Of a stretch of 64,000 nucleotides of DNA, positions 42,801 to 53,955 are shown in pieces. The translations under genes and the position numbers were made by a program. The notes under the pieces are model-generated. The model was not told where the DNA came from, ran no database searches, and saw only the letters and a list, made by a program, of their open reading frames with translations. Position 1 is the stretch's first letter. Each line of letters starts with the position of its first letter. Location of the stretch: assembly GCA_022495005.1 (NCBI GenBank), contig JAGYXB010001357.1:124001-188000 (forward strand), given 5' to 3'. Source of the stretch: Rhyacophila brunnea (lineage: Eukaryota; Arthropoda; Insecta; Trichoptera; Rhyacophilidae).

Positions 42801-45539
42801 TGACCGTTCTTCGCCGAATGATAAATGACAAAGAGGTATTTTTTGGTCGAATTGTATTTAATTGAATGCTTCGCAGGCACCGGTGGCGGTTCGCAAACCA
42901 GATTGGGGCTCTTTTGGGGCACGGAAAAGAAGAAGACCGCATGCAATTAGTGAGTGAAATGACGACGCGCGTGCGCCGGAGACGTGCATTATTTTAATTG
43001 GTCATTCGGCCGATGAGCCAGCACTAATGGAAATTGCAAGTGAAAATGTACCAGTTAATACGTAATACCCGACCAGCTACGTTTAAGCCGATTAAGGCGA
43101 ATTGAAGTCGTACTGTAATGATAACTAAAGACATCTAGTGACTAAATAATACAACAGGCAAATCCTGAGATTTTTAAATAAGTAAGTTATTATTTTTATT
43201 TGAAAAACAGCGTATTTTCGTGAACTAAATTTATATTATTTAAAAATATTGGACACGGTCTAAATTTAAAAACATATATGGAAATTATTATTCTATTATG
43301 TTCTTATAATGTGGCTATCCCAAAATATCGTAAACTAGACTCTATGAGACAATTCTAATTAATATAGTTTTTTTTCTCATAATGTTATATTTAAAATATA
43401 TTATAATATATATTCAGATTTTCCAAAAAGTCTTGAATCATGCGTAGTAGATATATATTTTTATTTTTTAGGAATTATAGAATGGGTTTTTGTATTCAAA
43501 TTAATTTATTTTTTTACATACGGTGAAAATTACAAATTGTAAATTTAAGACGTTCACAACATGACATTTAAAAACAACTAGATAGTATTAAACAGTGTAA
43601 AGAAGAAATAAATATATATTGTATCACAAAAACAGTATGAAAAGTAAAAATGGACCCTATTTTGAGAATTTATAAAACAACGCCCACCTATACTCATTCT
43701 CACGTAAGTGGAATATATCAACACCCGAATTGTTTTCTGAATGTGTACCTACCTACCATTATTTAGTATTTTAAATAACTACTGTTGTACAAATGTAGAA
43801 AAAATGCTAAAATTATATAATATTACAATGAACGATGACCAAATAATCAAAAGGTCGATCCTTGCGAAGGCTTTAATCTTGCAGTGAATTAACAATCGAA
43901 TATCCTGTTCTTTACGATATCACACAATCTTGATGATAATATGTATACCTCAGAGGAAGACATACAAAACTTCGCTTTTGTCAAAAATATATTAATTAAT
44001 TTATAATATTAGTATTTTGTTTATATTTAATGATAATAAACTTTACTACATACGTATTCTCGTTTTCGTTATAAGTATCATAATTCAAATCAATCACTTA
44101 ACGTTATTGCACGTATTAAACGTTTACTGCTTTATTACCTTAGTAATAATTATAATTGCCACTTAAAATACTTATAAAAAACAGCACGTGAAAGTTATTT
44201 TATTATACATACCACACTCTGATTATTAATTCAATTTTTAACAGTCATTGCATTTCTGCAAATGAATTTATACGCTTATGTAACACGCAACCAAGCTTTC
44301 TTAAAAACATGATTTCTATATGAAATGTAGAATGTATTTGCTTAAAATTCCTAATTAGATCACAACAATTTACATTAATTATTGTTAAGTTATTATTATA
44401 CTTATTCGTACTAGCTAAAAAATACACAATTTTTGATCAGTGTATGCATTATTATTCTATTATTACCCATTTAGAAGTATCTAAGATAAAAAATATAATA
44501 TATTATAGTACTCGTAATACAGACCATAAAAAAATGGTTAAGTTTTGAATATGATGTGGTAAATAGATTTTATAAATCTGTTTATCACAACCAGTGTGGC
44601 ATATTAATATAAATTTCGTTTTTTTTTTCGAAAGTGTTGTTTTTAAACGCACGATAGACTAATCTTTTAAATTAATACATCATTGACTTACACCTTTTTA
44701 AGTAATGATTATTGTTCTTCTAATAGGATAAAACTAAATTAGCATGGATTTTTGCATATAATTGATAATTATAGGATTAAATCAATATGAAATAAGAGAA
44801 ACTACGTCCATTTATTGTTGGAAAATCGCATGATATAAATAGATAATTATTATTTATATATATCTAACGTTACATTCATAAATAATCGTTTGTGAAACAC
44901 TGCAAAAATGCAGTGCAGATGGTTTTCTAGAATACATTTTTATATTAGTTATTATAGTAATTACTCACATATAAAAAACTTTTAAAAAGTTTTTTTACGG
45001 TTATTATGATTTTAATAATTGCATACCTACTCTACAGTTAATGATTTTACAATCGTTTTATTTACTAGAGAATAATATAGTTTTTATAATAATACGCTTT
45101 AAATTCGATGGTTTGTTTTGTATTTATAAATATTACTAATTTATTTTGCTAATATATTATTATGTGTTGTAGGTAGACACATAATTTTTGTTGAAGGTAT
45201 TTTATATAAAGTACAATTAACTTGCTTGATCGATGCACAGTTTAATATAACTATTTCAAATAATGTTATAATATTTTAAGTTACTAGTGTAAAATTAAAT
45301 CGATTAAAATAATAGTTTATATTATATCAATCGAAACAAAACTAAATAAGTTTCCTTACACGATTCACTTTTCAAAATTATAATATATATATATTAATAT
45401 TTTAAAATTTTCACGGTTTTCGTAATGACAAACGCAAACAGGATTAATATACTATTTACTGTTGTGTTTGGTTTCAATTAATGACCGCGCCGTCGCCGAT
45501 GGTAAAGAAAGCGGAATGGTCACTCACCGTCGTCTTCAT
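38727..45539 (-). CDS. Secreted V-P-Y repeat cuticle/matrix-type protein (spliced)
   Basis: CDS is the join of 45,539-45,528 (exon 1) and 39,806-38,727 (exon 2), giving 363 residues. Exon 1 codes MKTT; exon 2 continues LVILVSLAVVAFAA, so the splice completes a signal peptide with cleavage likely after residue 18. Both junctions are canonical: donor ACG|GTGAGT, acceptor TTTTTTTACAG|TTAGTA, phase 0. Next come a Lys/Glu/Ala stretch with a dibasic site (QEKRG, residues 40-44), a Gly/His/Tyr-rich region (YGYGHGGGGHSFGGG), then about residues 88-345 of degenerate repeats such as VPYTVEKKVPYEVKVP, and a His/Glu/Tyr-rich tail ending SSYHHH. Low-complexity Val-Pro-Tyr-Lys repeats after a short signal-peptide first exon are typical of insect cuticular and extracellular structural proteins. 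No R&R chitin-binding consensus is present, so I assign a structural secreted role only. Tyrosines and histidines could serve in cross-linking (inference). The reading is intact. Confidence 0.9.
40880..41108 (+). mobile_element. SINE-A copy (intronic)
   Basis: Plus-strand orientation: GATGGCCACGTGACTTAAGC head, B box GGTTCGAATCG, body with GGACCTAATAGGCTGAGCAA and end ATTAGAATCGGACATGG. It lies in the intron, antisense to the gene. Confidence 0.88.
41332..41615 (-). mobile_element. GC-rich tRNA-derived SINE-like element (SINE-D)
   Basis: Minus strand: CGCGCTAAAGACGCTCGG then B-box-like GATGGTTCGAGTCCGGC, followed by a GC-rich body (CCCCGGCTCGCGGAGCC) ending near GCGCATAATATTTCC. Composition differs sharply from the surrounding intron. 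Open frames on both strands here are by-products of the GC content. Only one copy in the window. Confidence 0.5.
42503..42735 (-). mobile_element. SINE-A copy (intronic), well preserved
   Basis: Minus strand head GCTGCGCGGCTTAAGCGTTG and perfect B box GGTTCGAATCC, body and GATCATATGATC-like end region as in the other copies. Same orientation as the gene. Confidence 0.88.
43512..43690 (+). mobile_element. Partial TIR element J
   Basis: Shares the left end and inner blocks of the element at 60,117-60,455: AAGACGTTCACAACATGACA and AACAGTGTAAAGAAGAAATA. The right terminus is missing. Confidence 0.7.
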
Positions 45540-45589
45540 GATTCCTAGGCTTGCTGATCTGCCAAGCTATGGAGATCAGATGAGGAACT
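45528..45589 (-). other. Exon 1 of the cuticle-type gene (5' UTR and four codons)
   Basis: From the predicted start site at 45,589 the leader runs 50 nt to ATG (45,539-45,537) and ends after ATGAAGACGACG at the donor GTGAGT (45,527-45,522). Short first exons coding only the first few residues are usual in insect cuticle protein genes. Confidence 0.82.
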
Positions 45590-45623
45590 GATGCCTTTCC
45601 TCGGCCAACGGCCAGGTTATATA
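45586..45623 (-). promoter_or_regulatory. TATA box and initiator of the cuticle-type gene
   Basis: Minus strand TATATAA at 45,623-45,617 in CTGGCTATATAACCTGGCC, and an arthropod-type initiator TCAGTT at 45,591-45,586, with A at 45,589. The spacing of about 32-34 bp between TATA and initiator is near the expected value. The promoter lies in a GC-richer pocket (45,590-45,650). Many cuticle genes have TATA promoters, which fits developmentally pulsed expression (inference). Confidence 0.8.
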
Positions 45624-46157
45624 GCCAGCCCCCTCTCGGTGAGTGATAATCGCATTTGGTAGGAGTTAGCTAGTAAAATTCTACGTTGGATGAGAAAAGT
45701 CTTGTACCGTGACGGGCGATGCGCGGATTATATTGTTATACTATTGTGTTACCTGTGCATACATGCTATCACGATGACCATTAACGTTTTAACAGATTAA
45801 TACCTTTCCAAGCCTTATCTGTAGAATCATGATCAACATCAGTAACACACGATAAACAGTATTAAAATTTTCAGAAAATTCATCGATTTGTTACAAAATT
45901 GTGGAACTTGTGCACCAGCACTTGTGGAACCGTGGTTTGCAGTCTGATAACTCGACTGACAAAACTATTGTTTTTTCGACGTGTGTTTAAGCCAGAGCAA
46001 ATGCCCAATGGGTTGAGCGAATATCTGATAACCAATCCTCATTTAAAAAACTATGTTAATATAATTTCCAGTCTTTTGAATCCCATATTCTACGCATATG
46101 AGTGAAAATAGTAATTTAATAATTATTTAACTTAACTTAGTCAATGTTTGTTAATCA
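45624..46157. other. Upstream region of the cuticle-type gene
   Basis: No further promoter elements can be defined. A 68-codon plus-strand frame (45,899-46,105) ends YVNIISSLLNPIFYAYE, which looks like a GPCR seventh-helix NPxxY motif but has no other support. Confidence 0.35.
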
Positions 46158-46275
46158 CCATGTTCGATCTTAATAAAGTCATATGGACCTACACATTTGT
46201 TTAAACTGATTTTTTTATACGAAAATTGGTTATTAGGCACTTACTCACCCTAATGAGTCCATATTTTGAGATAAA
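46158..46275 (-). mobile_element. SINE-A partial copy
   Basis: Retains the body end (CACCATGTTCGATCTTAATA and GTCATATGGACC) and the GACTCATTAGGGTGAGTAAG-like block on the minus strand. The tRNA-like head is missing. Confidence 0.6.
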
Positions 46276-46398
46276 AAAGATGTTTTTTGCTTTTTCATTT
46301 TTTAAATTCAGATTTTTGTAATGCTGAGACTCGACTGTTCTTCCATATTTCGGAAGCTCAATCAGGCGATGACCAGCGGATCTTCCATATATCGTGAA

Positions 46399-46651
46399 CA
46401 GTGACATAGTCCCTAGGCAAAGTACCACCCTTAAGTAGGATGATAATGCCACCAGATTCCTTTACCAGTCCCAAATTCAATACGTACTATCTGTATTTCA
46501 ACATTTATTTTCTATTATCAGGTATTTTAAAAATCTTTAAAATTAGACCTCTACACAACAAACCAAATATTGTAGTATATATTCTCTTTTATGCCTTTAT
46601 TTTCTACCCCAAACCAGTGCATTAATTAACTACCCCCACAGAACGTCACTG
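46399..46651. mobile_element. hAT MITE (hAT-A), short diverged copy
   Basis: Starts CAGTGACATAGTCCCTAGG and ends CTACCCCCACAGAACGTCACTG-like (inverted terminus). The flanking 8-mers ATCGTGAA and AGCATGAT agree at five positions. Interior shortened. Confidence 0.75.
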
Positions 46652-47001
46652 AGCATGATTCGAGAGAACCTAGTTTCACATATCCTTTCCACGTGAGTAT
46701 ACCAAAATTTCCTCCATTGACTCTACCGACTGTATAATGGAATACCTCGATGGCTCAGTTCTATAGTACGATAAGTCAAAAAATTTAAGTTTTGAGTTAT
46801 GTTAGCCATTATATTCGTATATCACTCCTCTTCAGATTATTATTAAAATTAAAAATCGAAAAAAATACTAGTTGTCCTCGTAAGGCCGATGTTTTTTTTC
46901 ACTTTTCTACAAGTCAGCATAGGTAAGTCAAAACTTTAATCAGCCATTACTCAAAACAACTAATTCCTAGTTGTAGCACAATGGAACTGACCCATCGACC
47001 T
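46652..47001. other. Unassigned
   Basis: No supported feature. Confidence 0.4.
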
Positions 47002-47330
47002 AAACCAGGGTACTCAGAAATAATGAAAACTGAAATACCTAACGGGTAAGCAGATGCAGGCAACCGATCTCGAGTAAGGAAGAATACGGAATAAATTTTA
47101 ACACATGTCAAGAATATGTTATACGTCGAATACTGAAAACTGCTCTCGGTTTATGCATTTATACTCATTTAATATTGCTGTATTACACACACTATTGCAC
47201 GTATATAATAATGCGTGGATCATTTTCGTAGGACATTCACACATTCAAAACCCTGTATCAACATGTGGCGTATTGAACATAGCCTATCGGTATTCTATTT
47301 ATTATCCTGTGCTGTGACCTAAACGGATCA
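47002..47330 (+). repeat. Repeat G copy 2 (uninterrupted)
   Basis: Matches 24,297-24,478 joined directly to 26,891-27,020. The junction TATTACACACACTATTGCAC at 47,181-47,200 is the undisturbed target of the RTE insertion. A third, very short piece is at about 56,028-56,065 on the minus strand. Confidence 0.88.
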
Positions 47331-47530
47331 CTCGTCCATCGTGGGTGCTAATACCTCGTCCATTGTTATATACATTCAAACAGAATTGAACACTTCCTCG
47401 CATATCATACGTTATAATATTTAGTGATAAATTTTAGACTCACATTTCATTTTACGATATTGTGGTTAAAGGAAAAAAGTTACTTTTAAAAAATATCAAA
47501 TCACGAAAAGAATGCAGATTAAAAGTTACT

Positions 47531-48057
47531 ATTTATTTATTTATTTAGAAAAAGAGTATTACAGCATTACAGCTGTTGGCCAATTCGCCAATACATAATA
47601 AATACAAAATTATAAAAACATCTGAATTACAAATAACAACTAATATAACAAGAAAGTAGAAAAGACAGCATGTGTTTATGTAACTATTAAAGAAACATGA
47701 TAATATATACAATTATAAATTTAACCTATTTAACACGTCCACAAACATTTTATAGTTAATAAAAAATAAATCAACCTTTATGGTGCCATCAAATAAGTTA
47801 ATCGCACGATACACAGCATCATGAAACATAACATCTGTCCTGCGACAAGGTATCTTGAAGACCGTAGAGTTACGAGTGATATTGGTGGGGACATGACAAT
47901 TAATATTTGCCAGTATATACGGATTGTAAACGAACCCACGAAGAAGTAAAAAGAGAGCAATCACTCTTCGGGTGGACAGTGATTGCATTGATAGCATACC
48001 CAGAAGAAAACGAGTCGGGAAATTCATTTTATTATCATTGTCATCCACATTATCCAC
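47531..48057 (-). pseudogene. jockey-type retrotransposon 3' end, 5'-truncated
   Basis: The minus strand codes the ORF2 C-terminus: TRFLLGMLSMQSLSTRRVIA, PYILANINCHVPTNITRN, KIPCRRTDVMFHDAVYRAIN, then stop at 47,713. A 3' UTR with GGCGAATTGGCCAACAGCTG follows, then the terminal (AAATA)n repeat (TTATTTATTTA on the plus strand at 47,531-47,547). This C-terminal pattern (IN..VP...R....F.IP.RRT......A..R....FN) is familiar from jockey-clade elements. The frame is open but only the last 115 or so residues remain. Confidence 0.82.
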
Positions 48058-48853
48058 AAAGAAATGTTTAAATTAAATTTGCGATAATTTATGTATGCTT
48101 AGATTATAGCATAATGATTCTGCAATATATCAATTATTAATATTCATATGTTCAATCCATTACCTAGCATATTATAATATTAATGTAACGCTCCGGCGAC
48201 TCCCAAACGGTGTTTCGCGTTTCATCAAATCACCGAATGTTAATGTTTTTTCATGGTCCACCTGTAAAGCAGCCAGTAGTTAATCGGTCCATATAAATGA
48301 CGTTTTATTATGTTATCAATTTAATCATCGCTCCGAGACTGGATTTCTTATATTTTTTATTTTTAATTCGATAGTAAATCATAAAAGAAAACACCTGTAC
48401 TATCCAGTGCGTCGTATGTACAATTTTGCAGAAAATTAGTTGTATACATTTTTTCACCTAAAGTATCATATTTATATATCAGAGCCGATTTTCTATTTGA
48501 GTCTATTCATTGTATTATTATTCTGAAAATCCTAAAACCAAAAAACCGAATGTCCATACCACTAAAAAAAATGGGTTTTTGAACATACGATAGACTGGCT
48601 CTTTGAAATGAATAACCCCACAAGGTCTTAATCACGCGTATCACAAGACCCTACTTTTGTGTATTAACTATCAGCATTTTTATGACTGAACCAGTTACCC
48701 AAGACTAAAGTCACTACGCACTCAAGTGTACTTTGACTGAGCTTACATTAACTTTAAGCTTTATGCTCTTAATAATAGAGATATAATTAAAAGCATACAG
48801 CAAGATGATAGTATTATCATCGCAAAACATATTAGTAAATATACTGCCTTATA
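48058..48853. other. Unassigned intergenic sequence
   Basis: No supported feature. Confidence 0.4.
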
Positions 48854-49232
48854 TAGGGATTGCAATACCAGTATTTCAAAACCGATATACCAGTATTTTT
48901 CGGTACTGAAATACCGGTTTTAAAAATTGAACAATACCGGCATATTCGGTATTGAAAGTAGAAACAAAGTGTATTAATTCACATAAAAGGTTTAACTTGG
49001 CTGTAGTTATGCGATGTCTGGTTTACTTCCGTTACCTTTCAATGCCCTTGGAGACCAGCAATGCTTCGTCCTATAAAATTCTAAAATTTCAAAGAGTTCT
49101 TTATATATATATGTATTAGTAGATATTTCTGATTTTTTCTCCGTATATTTCAAAATATTGGTATTCAATAGGAAATGCCGAAACACCGGTCTTAGTATTT
49201 TCATTTGATATTTCCAAAAATACACATCCCTA
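48854..49232. mobile_element. hAT-B, short diverged copy
   Basis: Left end TAGGGATTGCAATACCAGTA with repeated ATACC(A/G)GTAT motifs and the right end ATCCCTA inverted. No TSD is visible (GCCTTATA versus TGTCAAAA). A short hAT-A fragment lies inside at 49,012-49,062. Confidence 0.75.
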
Positions 49233-50739
49233 TGTCAAAATCTGCTAAAAAATACGTGCATAATCTTTGTATAATACACAATATTTAAAGATCTTCAAAA
49301 ACCCACCAAAGGCATGTGAAAAAAAATGTGTTAGAACTTAATGACTTGCAAAAACCGATTCATGAAAATGATTCGAATAAATGCCGACTTGTCCAATTAT
49401 ATTTTACTTATATTTTGTTGTAATAAACTGTATATCAGCTAATAAGCATTGTTCTAGTTTGAAAATGCAATACAATGGGGAAAAGAAACTATCGTTTTAA
49501 TTAACCATTTACCACAAATATTTGAGTGGGCCTCATATTATGTTTTTATACTTCTCCCTTATCTTGGTCTCCTCCAGCACCTACTTCCTTCCATTTTTAA
49601 ATTCCCGACTCTTTAAATCCAATTCCTTGAAGCTCAGTCCAGACAACTACATCATACTCGTATGTCCACAACCATGTTCCAAAGTGCCAACGTACATACA
49701 CTACATACTATTAATGTGTTTAATTTGAATTCAACTAGACAACAAGCGTTTTGGAATCGATATTAAGTCTTATGTCATACGAGTAGGCGTGCATCTGAAT
49801 AGCAAGGTCTTGCACAGTCTTACACAGCCTTCTTGATTATACCCGGCAAAAAATAACCACCTGGGGCCACGCAGGACTTTAAATGAAGATCAGTCAAATA
49901 CGAACCGGGTGACCAGCACTAAAAACGATATGAATAAGTAAGAATACAGCGATGATTGTTCGAGGAAACTGTGGAGCATTTGATAGTATCTCCCCTCGTT
50001 GCATACAGCTGCACCATTGATGACATGTTTAAGTCCAATGAAGAGGTCCTTATAAAAGTTAAGACATGGTTGGGAAGAGTTTAATCCTTTCTATGCTGCA
50101 ATTAGTTAATTGATAGTAATTAACGTAAGAATCGGTGTAATTAAGGCGTGCAAAGACGCTCTGGGCACTTAACCGGTTAAGCACATCTTTCACATTAACA
50201 CGACAGAAAGAGAATTAATAACTGCATATATCGGTATAGTCCAAACTCGTTGGTGCGATATCTCATTTATTGAATTCAAACTGCCATATACCAGTTAACA
50301 TTGACTGATTCCGTTATATTACGGTTTACAATAAAAAACTGCTGTCTCGTATAAGAAAGTGACAGGTCCAATGTTCAAAGGAAATCCTCTGTATTAATTA
50401 TATACATTATACTCCACAAAGTCAAACGATCGAGAACCAAGATTGCATAGGATTATTTTGTACGTGAATAATAAACACTGACAATGCTGATAACATTGAT
50501 ATTATCTGTACTTTAGCGCCAGTGTCTCCCAAGTCCGTTAACAAATTGTATATTTAAATTATTATATCTTTCAAGGTTGATTCACCAATTCATAACAAAA
50601 ACCAGACGTTCTTAAAACCATAAAACGCAAAGTACCTACATTAACCGTGAATAAAATTAGGTATCTAGGTATATTACATGTTGCTTAGTAAGCGTTATTT
50701 TTGGAATTAAGATACACTGGTTACCAGGTTAGGTACAGA
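49233..50739. other. Intergenic, possible mariner relic
   Basis: At about 50,020-50,085 the plus strand reads FKSNEEVLIKVKTWLGR, reminiscent of the (F)xS(N/D)EEV..AV..WL segment near the C-terminus of mariner-type transposases. It is isolated and the frame stops at once, so the assignment is weak. The rest is unassigned. Confidence 0.35.
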
Positions 50740-51160
50740 ACCTATCATACTCCATCTTTGACCAAACCAAAGGCAATCATAATAGTGGGTAGAATTATGC
50801 CTTCAATAGATTCAATCACATATGGGTGTTGGGGGCAATGAAACAGCTATCCAAACCATTCAAGAATCCAAATGTCTTAAGTACACTCTACGTCTCATTA
50901 GTGCGTAGCATTCTTGAATATGGGTCGATTATCTGGTGTCCTTATGAGGTTTCCTATAAGTTTATTTTAGAACGCGTCCAGAAGAAATTTCTTCGATGTC
51001 TTTATTTTAAGATATATAACTATGTTCCTTTCGATAGTTCGTCATAATATGATTATTTGATGAATTTGAATTAATTGAATGAATTTAAATCTACATGCGC
51101 CTGTCAATTACCTACGTGGTCGGAGCCATAATTTATTCTAGATCGGAACCGTTTCCTCGT
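50740..51160 (+). pseudogene. jockey-type reverse transcriptase fragment
   Basis: The plus strand reads LGAMKQLSKPFKNPNVLSTL, YVSLVRSILEYGSIIWCPY and ILERVQKKFLRCLYFKI. This order (LG...R....F.......LY..LVRS.LEY.S..W.P.......IE.VQ..FLR) is the conserved C-terminal RT/connection segment of jockey-clade elements. The frame stops near 51,047 and decays after it. Confidence 0.82.
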
Positions 51161-52794
51161 GTCAAGCCTATCAGGCACCATTAGCGAGGAGTGCAAGACC
51201 AGTAAATGCGCTCCCATTTTTGATGACATATGTATTTTGTATTCGAAATTTTATTTTCTGTATAAAGTTGTACTTAAGTATATTTTTTTTAAATTGTATT
51301 ATTATTTTATATATTCTCTTCTTCTCTCTTGTGAGGGTAATATTTGTTGTAATGTAATCTCATGTTGTGCACGTCTTGAATTTAGATTTGTTGCAACTGC
51401 AACTTCTATTCCATATTATGATACTATGGTGTCCTATAACTCGGTGGACCAAGGGCACTCAACCCTTTGGTTGGGAGCTACGTTTATCTTAATTTTCATG
51501 TTGTTGCTTTTTTAGTTCTTTCAGTTATATTCATTTTAAAAGGCAAAATATCGAATATTGGCAAAATATCGAATATTTGCAAAATGGAATAACTTTAATA
51601 TCTTCGTATGTTTTTAAAGACATGGGGAAGGAAGGAAGAGTAAAAAAATCATGCAGTTTTTCATAAAATTCAATTATATTTTAATAATATGTACCTATAC
51701 ATAATAAGTGTAATATTCTGCATTGTGTACCTATGTGTCAATAGCAATCTTCAAATAATTCGGCTTATAATTACGTGTTTTAAAACACAAACAATCATTA
51801 TGTTAATCATCCGTCAAAGGTATACATTATTCTGATTTAATAAATTTAAATATGAGTATTTTTCTGGATTCAGTACTATCCTGATTTCAGTTATGTTAAC
51901 GTGATGTCATTTTGCAGTTCAATGAACACATCCATCGGAAAAATCATTGCGATGGTTTGAGCTAGACTTTTGACATAATTTTCATTCATGTTCAAGAAAC
52001 TGTATAACTGTAGAAAAATATAGAAATCATTAATATTTTCAAAAATCACAATCGTTGGGATCGACCGGTTTGGAAGCCTTGCGGACCATTTATAAAATAC
52101 TTTTGTCCAAATTTCTTCTTGCCAATGGTCTGTTCATTTTATAGAAAGGTAATTAAAAATCTGTATGTTTTTATCTCTGTTTTCCCATAATGATGTTTAT
52201 TCTCATCAATTTTATATGAAACGACAATTTTTACGGGCATCGTCTTTCCGGCAATTAATACATGTGCCATTCATATAAATAATAGGTTACATTTTGTAGA
52301 CAATTAATCTCGATTTTTTAATTGTGTGATATGAAATGCTTTGATAACTTTCATATTTAATAGTTATTAAGATTGAGTGAGATAAAACAACAGTTAGTCA
52401 TTTTTATTGTTTACCTACTAACGTACTCTCTCGTTTTATGACATATGTATTAGAATATTTTATATAGGTTTATATTAGCCTGTTCAATAATCGCGAATCG
52501 ATCTGATATAATCTGATAATAAAACCCCGGTAACGCAATATATGAACGTAGAAATATACGATGTCTTACTATAGTAAAGTTATTTGAATCATTATTTATC
52601 GTTTACTTAATTAACCCAAACTAAACGCTGTTTCTTATAATATTACTTTTGCCGAAACCAATATTCAATAGGACGATTTCTTTTTTTCAATCGAGTGAAT
52701 TTTTTTTTACTATTGCAATTACAATCAAGTAGGTACATGAAAACAATAATAACCTTACCGAAAAAAAACTTTTTTTTTTAAACGGTTTACTCCA
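51161..52794. other. Unassigned intergenic sequence
   Basis: 51,161-51,530 may be decayed retrotransposon sequence. A short tandem AAAATATCGAATATT(G/T)GC is at 51,544-51,585. Otherwise AT-rich and featureless to me. Confidence 0.4.
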
Positions 52795-53435
52795 TACTTC
52801 AATTATAGTTTGTCAATTTATGGCCACGGCCGTATGTTGTAGCTTAACCACTGGGGAATGCCAAAAGAAATGGCGTATTTCAAAAAAACATTACCTTATT
52901 CATAGGTCAATAATTATTATAAAGCAATCATTATTCGTAGGATGTTTATCATACTTGAATGGTCAAAGACATAGCTTATAATAAGTATCTTTAGAATTAT
53001 CTTCAAATGTGTTAATCTTGCCCATTTTTTGAATAATAAAATGCCTAATTCTTGTCAAATTTGGGATCACAGAGATTATCGATATAATTTTTTATCGTAA
53101 ATATTTCACTATAATAATGTCGACATAAATTATACTGATGGTTTTATAAATGCGTTTAAAAATTAATAAATGTAAAAAATCTTAACACCACTGCACATTT
53201 ATGTACTGAAATATATATTCTAAAACATTAGAGCGAGAGGTTTAAAATAATACTATCTTATGTAATAAAAATACTTTATGCAGTCATCAAATGTTTAAAT
53301 AAATATAAAGGATAATAAGGTTTCAAAATTATTTAAATAGATTATCTACAACGTTTAAGGAGTGTCCAGGATCATGGTTTGAAAATACAATAAAAACTCA
53401 ATTTCGACCTTCGACGAGCATGTCCCCCCTTAAGC
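52795..53435. repeat. Dispersed repeat, copy 2 (inverted relative to 9.9 kb)
   Basis: Complementary to 9,910-10,600 over its whole length, with moderate divergence and small indels. No coding sequence. Confidence 0.78.
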
Positions 53436-53668
53436 TAGACCTCTAGCCCACCTAAAGCATCTGATACAGTTTACGCATAGCAATACCTAACGTCATGTAA
53501 ACCGTTTGGCCTAATTACATTAATAATTTATGTATGTATTAGTATTTCTAATTGAACCAAAAAACGAAGTAATTATATACTTACTTTAATAATTTTATAA
53601 TATTAGAGTGGTATAATATCGAGCAATTGGAAGTAATCTTGAATATTCTCGCGCGAACTCAAATCGTG

Positions 53669-53955
53669 CAGCGCATCTATTCTATACACAAGACTGCTTT
53701 CCGCTACGGCAGCTATCTAGAGTTAGTTTGTATTGAAGTATTAGCACTTATTGTAACAATTACAATAGGTTAGCCGTATAAACAATCAAAACTGTCTATC
53801 TCGCTCTAAAATTTAGCATAGCCAAGACTTGATTGTAACAATTACAACTAATTTATTGTAATTGTTACAATACGTGGTAATACTTCGATACAACCTTATC
53901 CTAGATAGCTGCCGTAATGGCCGAAAGCAATTGTGTGTATAGAATAGATGCGCAG
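53669..53955. mobile_element. Palindromic MITE M, copy 1
   Basis: CAGCGCATCTATTCTATACA at the left and its complement TGTATAGAATAGATGCGCAG at the right, with arms of about 100 bp (GGCAGCTATCTAGAG; TATTGTAACAATTACAAT). No TSD resolved. Two more copies are at 58.5 and 58.8 kb. Confidence 0.88.

Larger units (their letters stand above)
39807..45527 (-). other. First intron (5.7 kb) of the cuticle-type gene
   Basis: GT-AG intron interrupting the signal-peptide codons. It holds two SINE-A copies in opposite orientations, a GC-rich SINE-like block, part of a TIR element and otherwise AT-rich sequence (43,700-45,500 shows nothing recognisable). A GC-richer patch at 42,830-43,100 is not a known repeat here. 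Confidence 0.85.
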
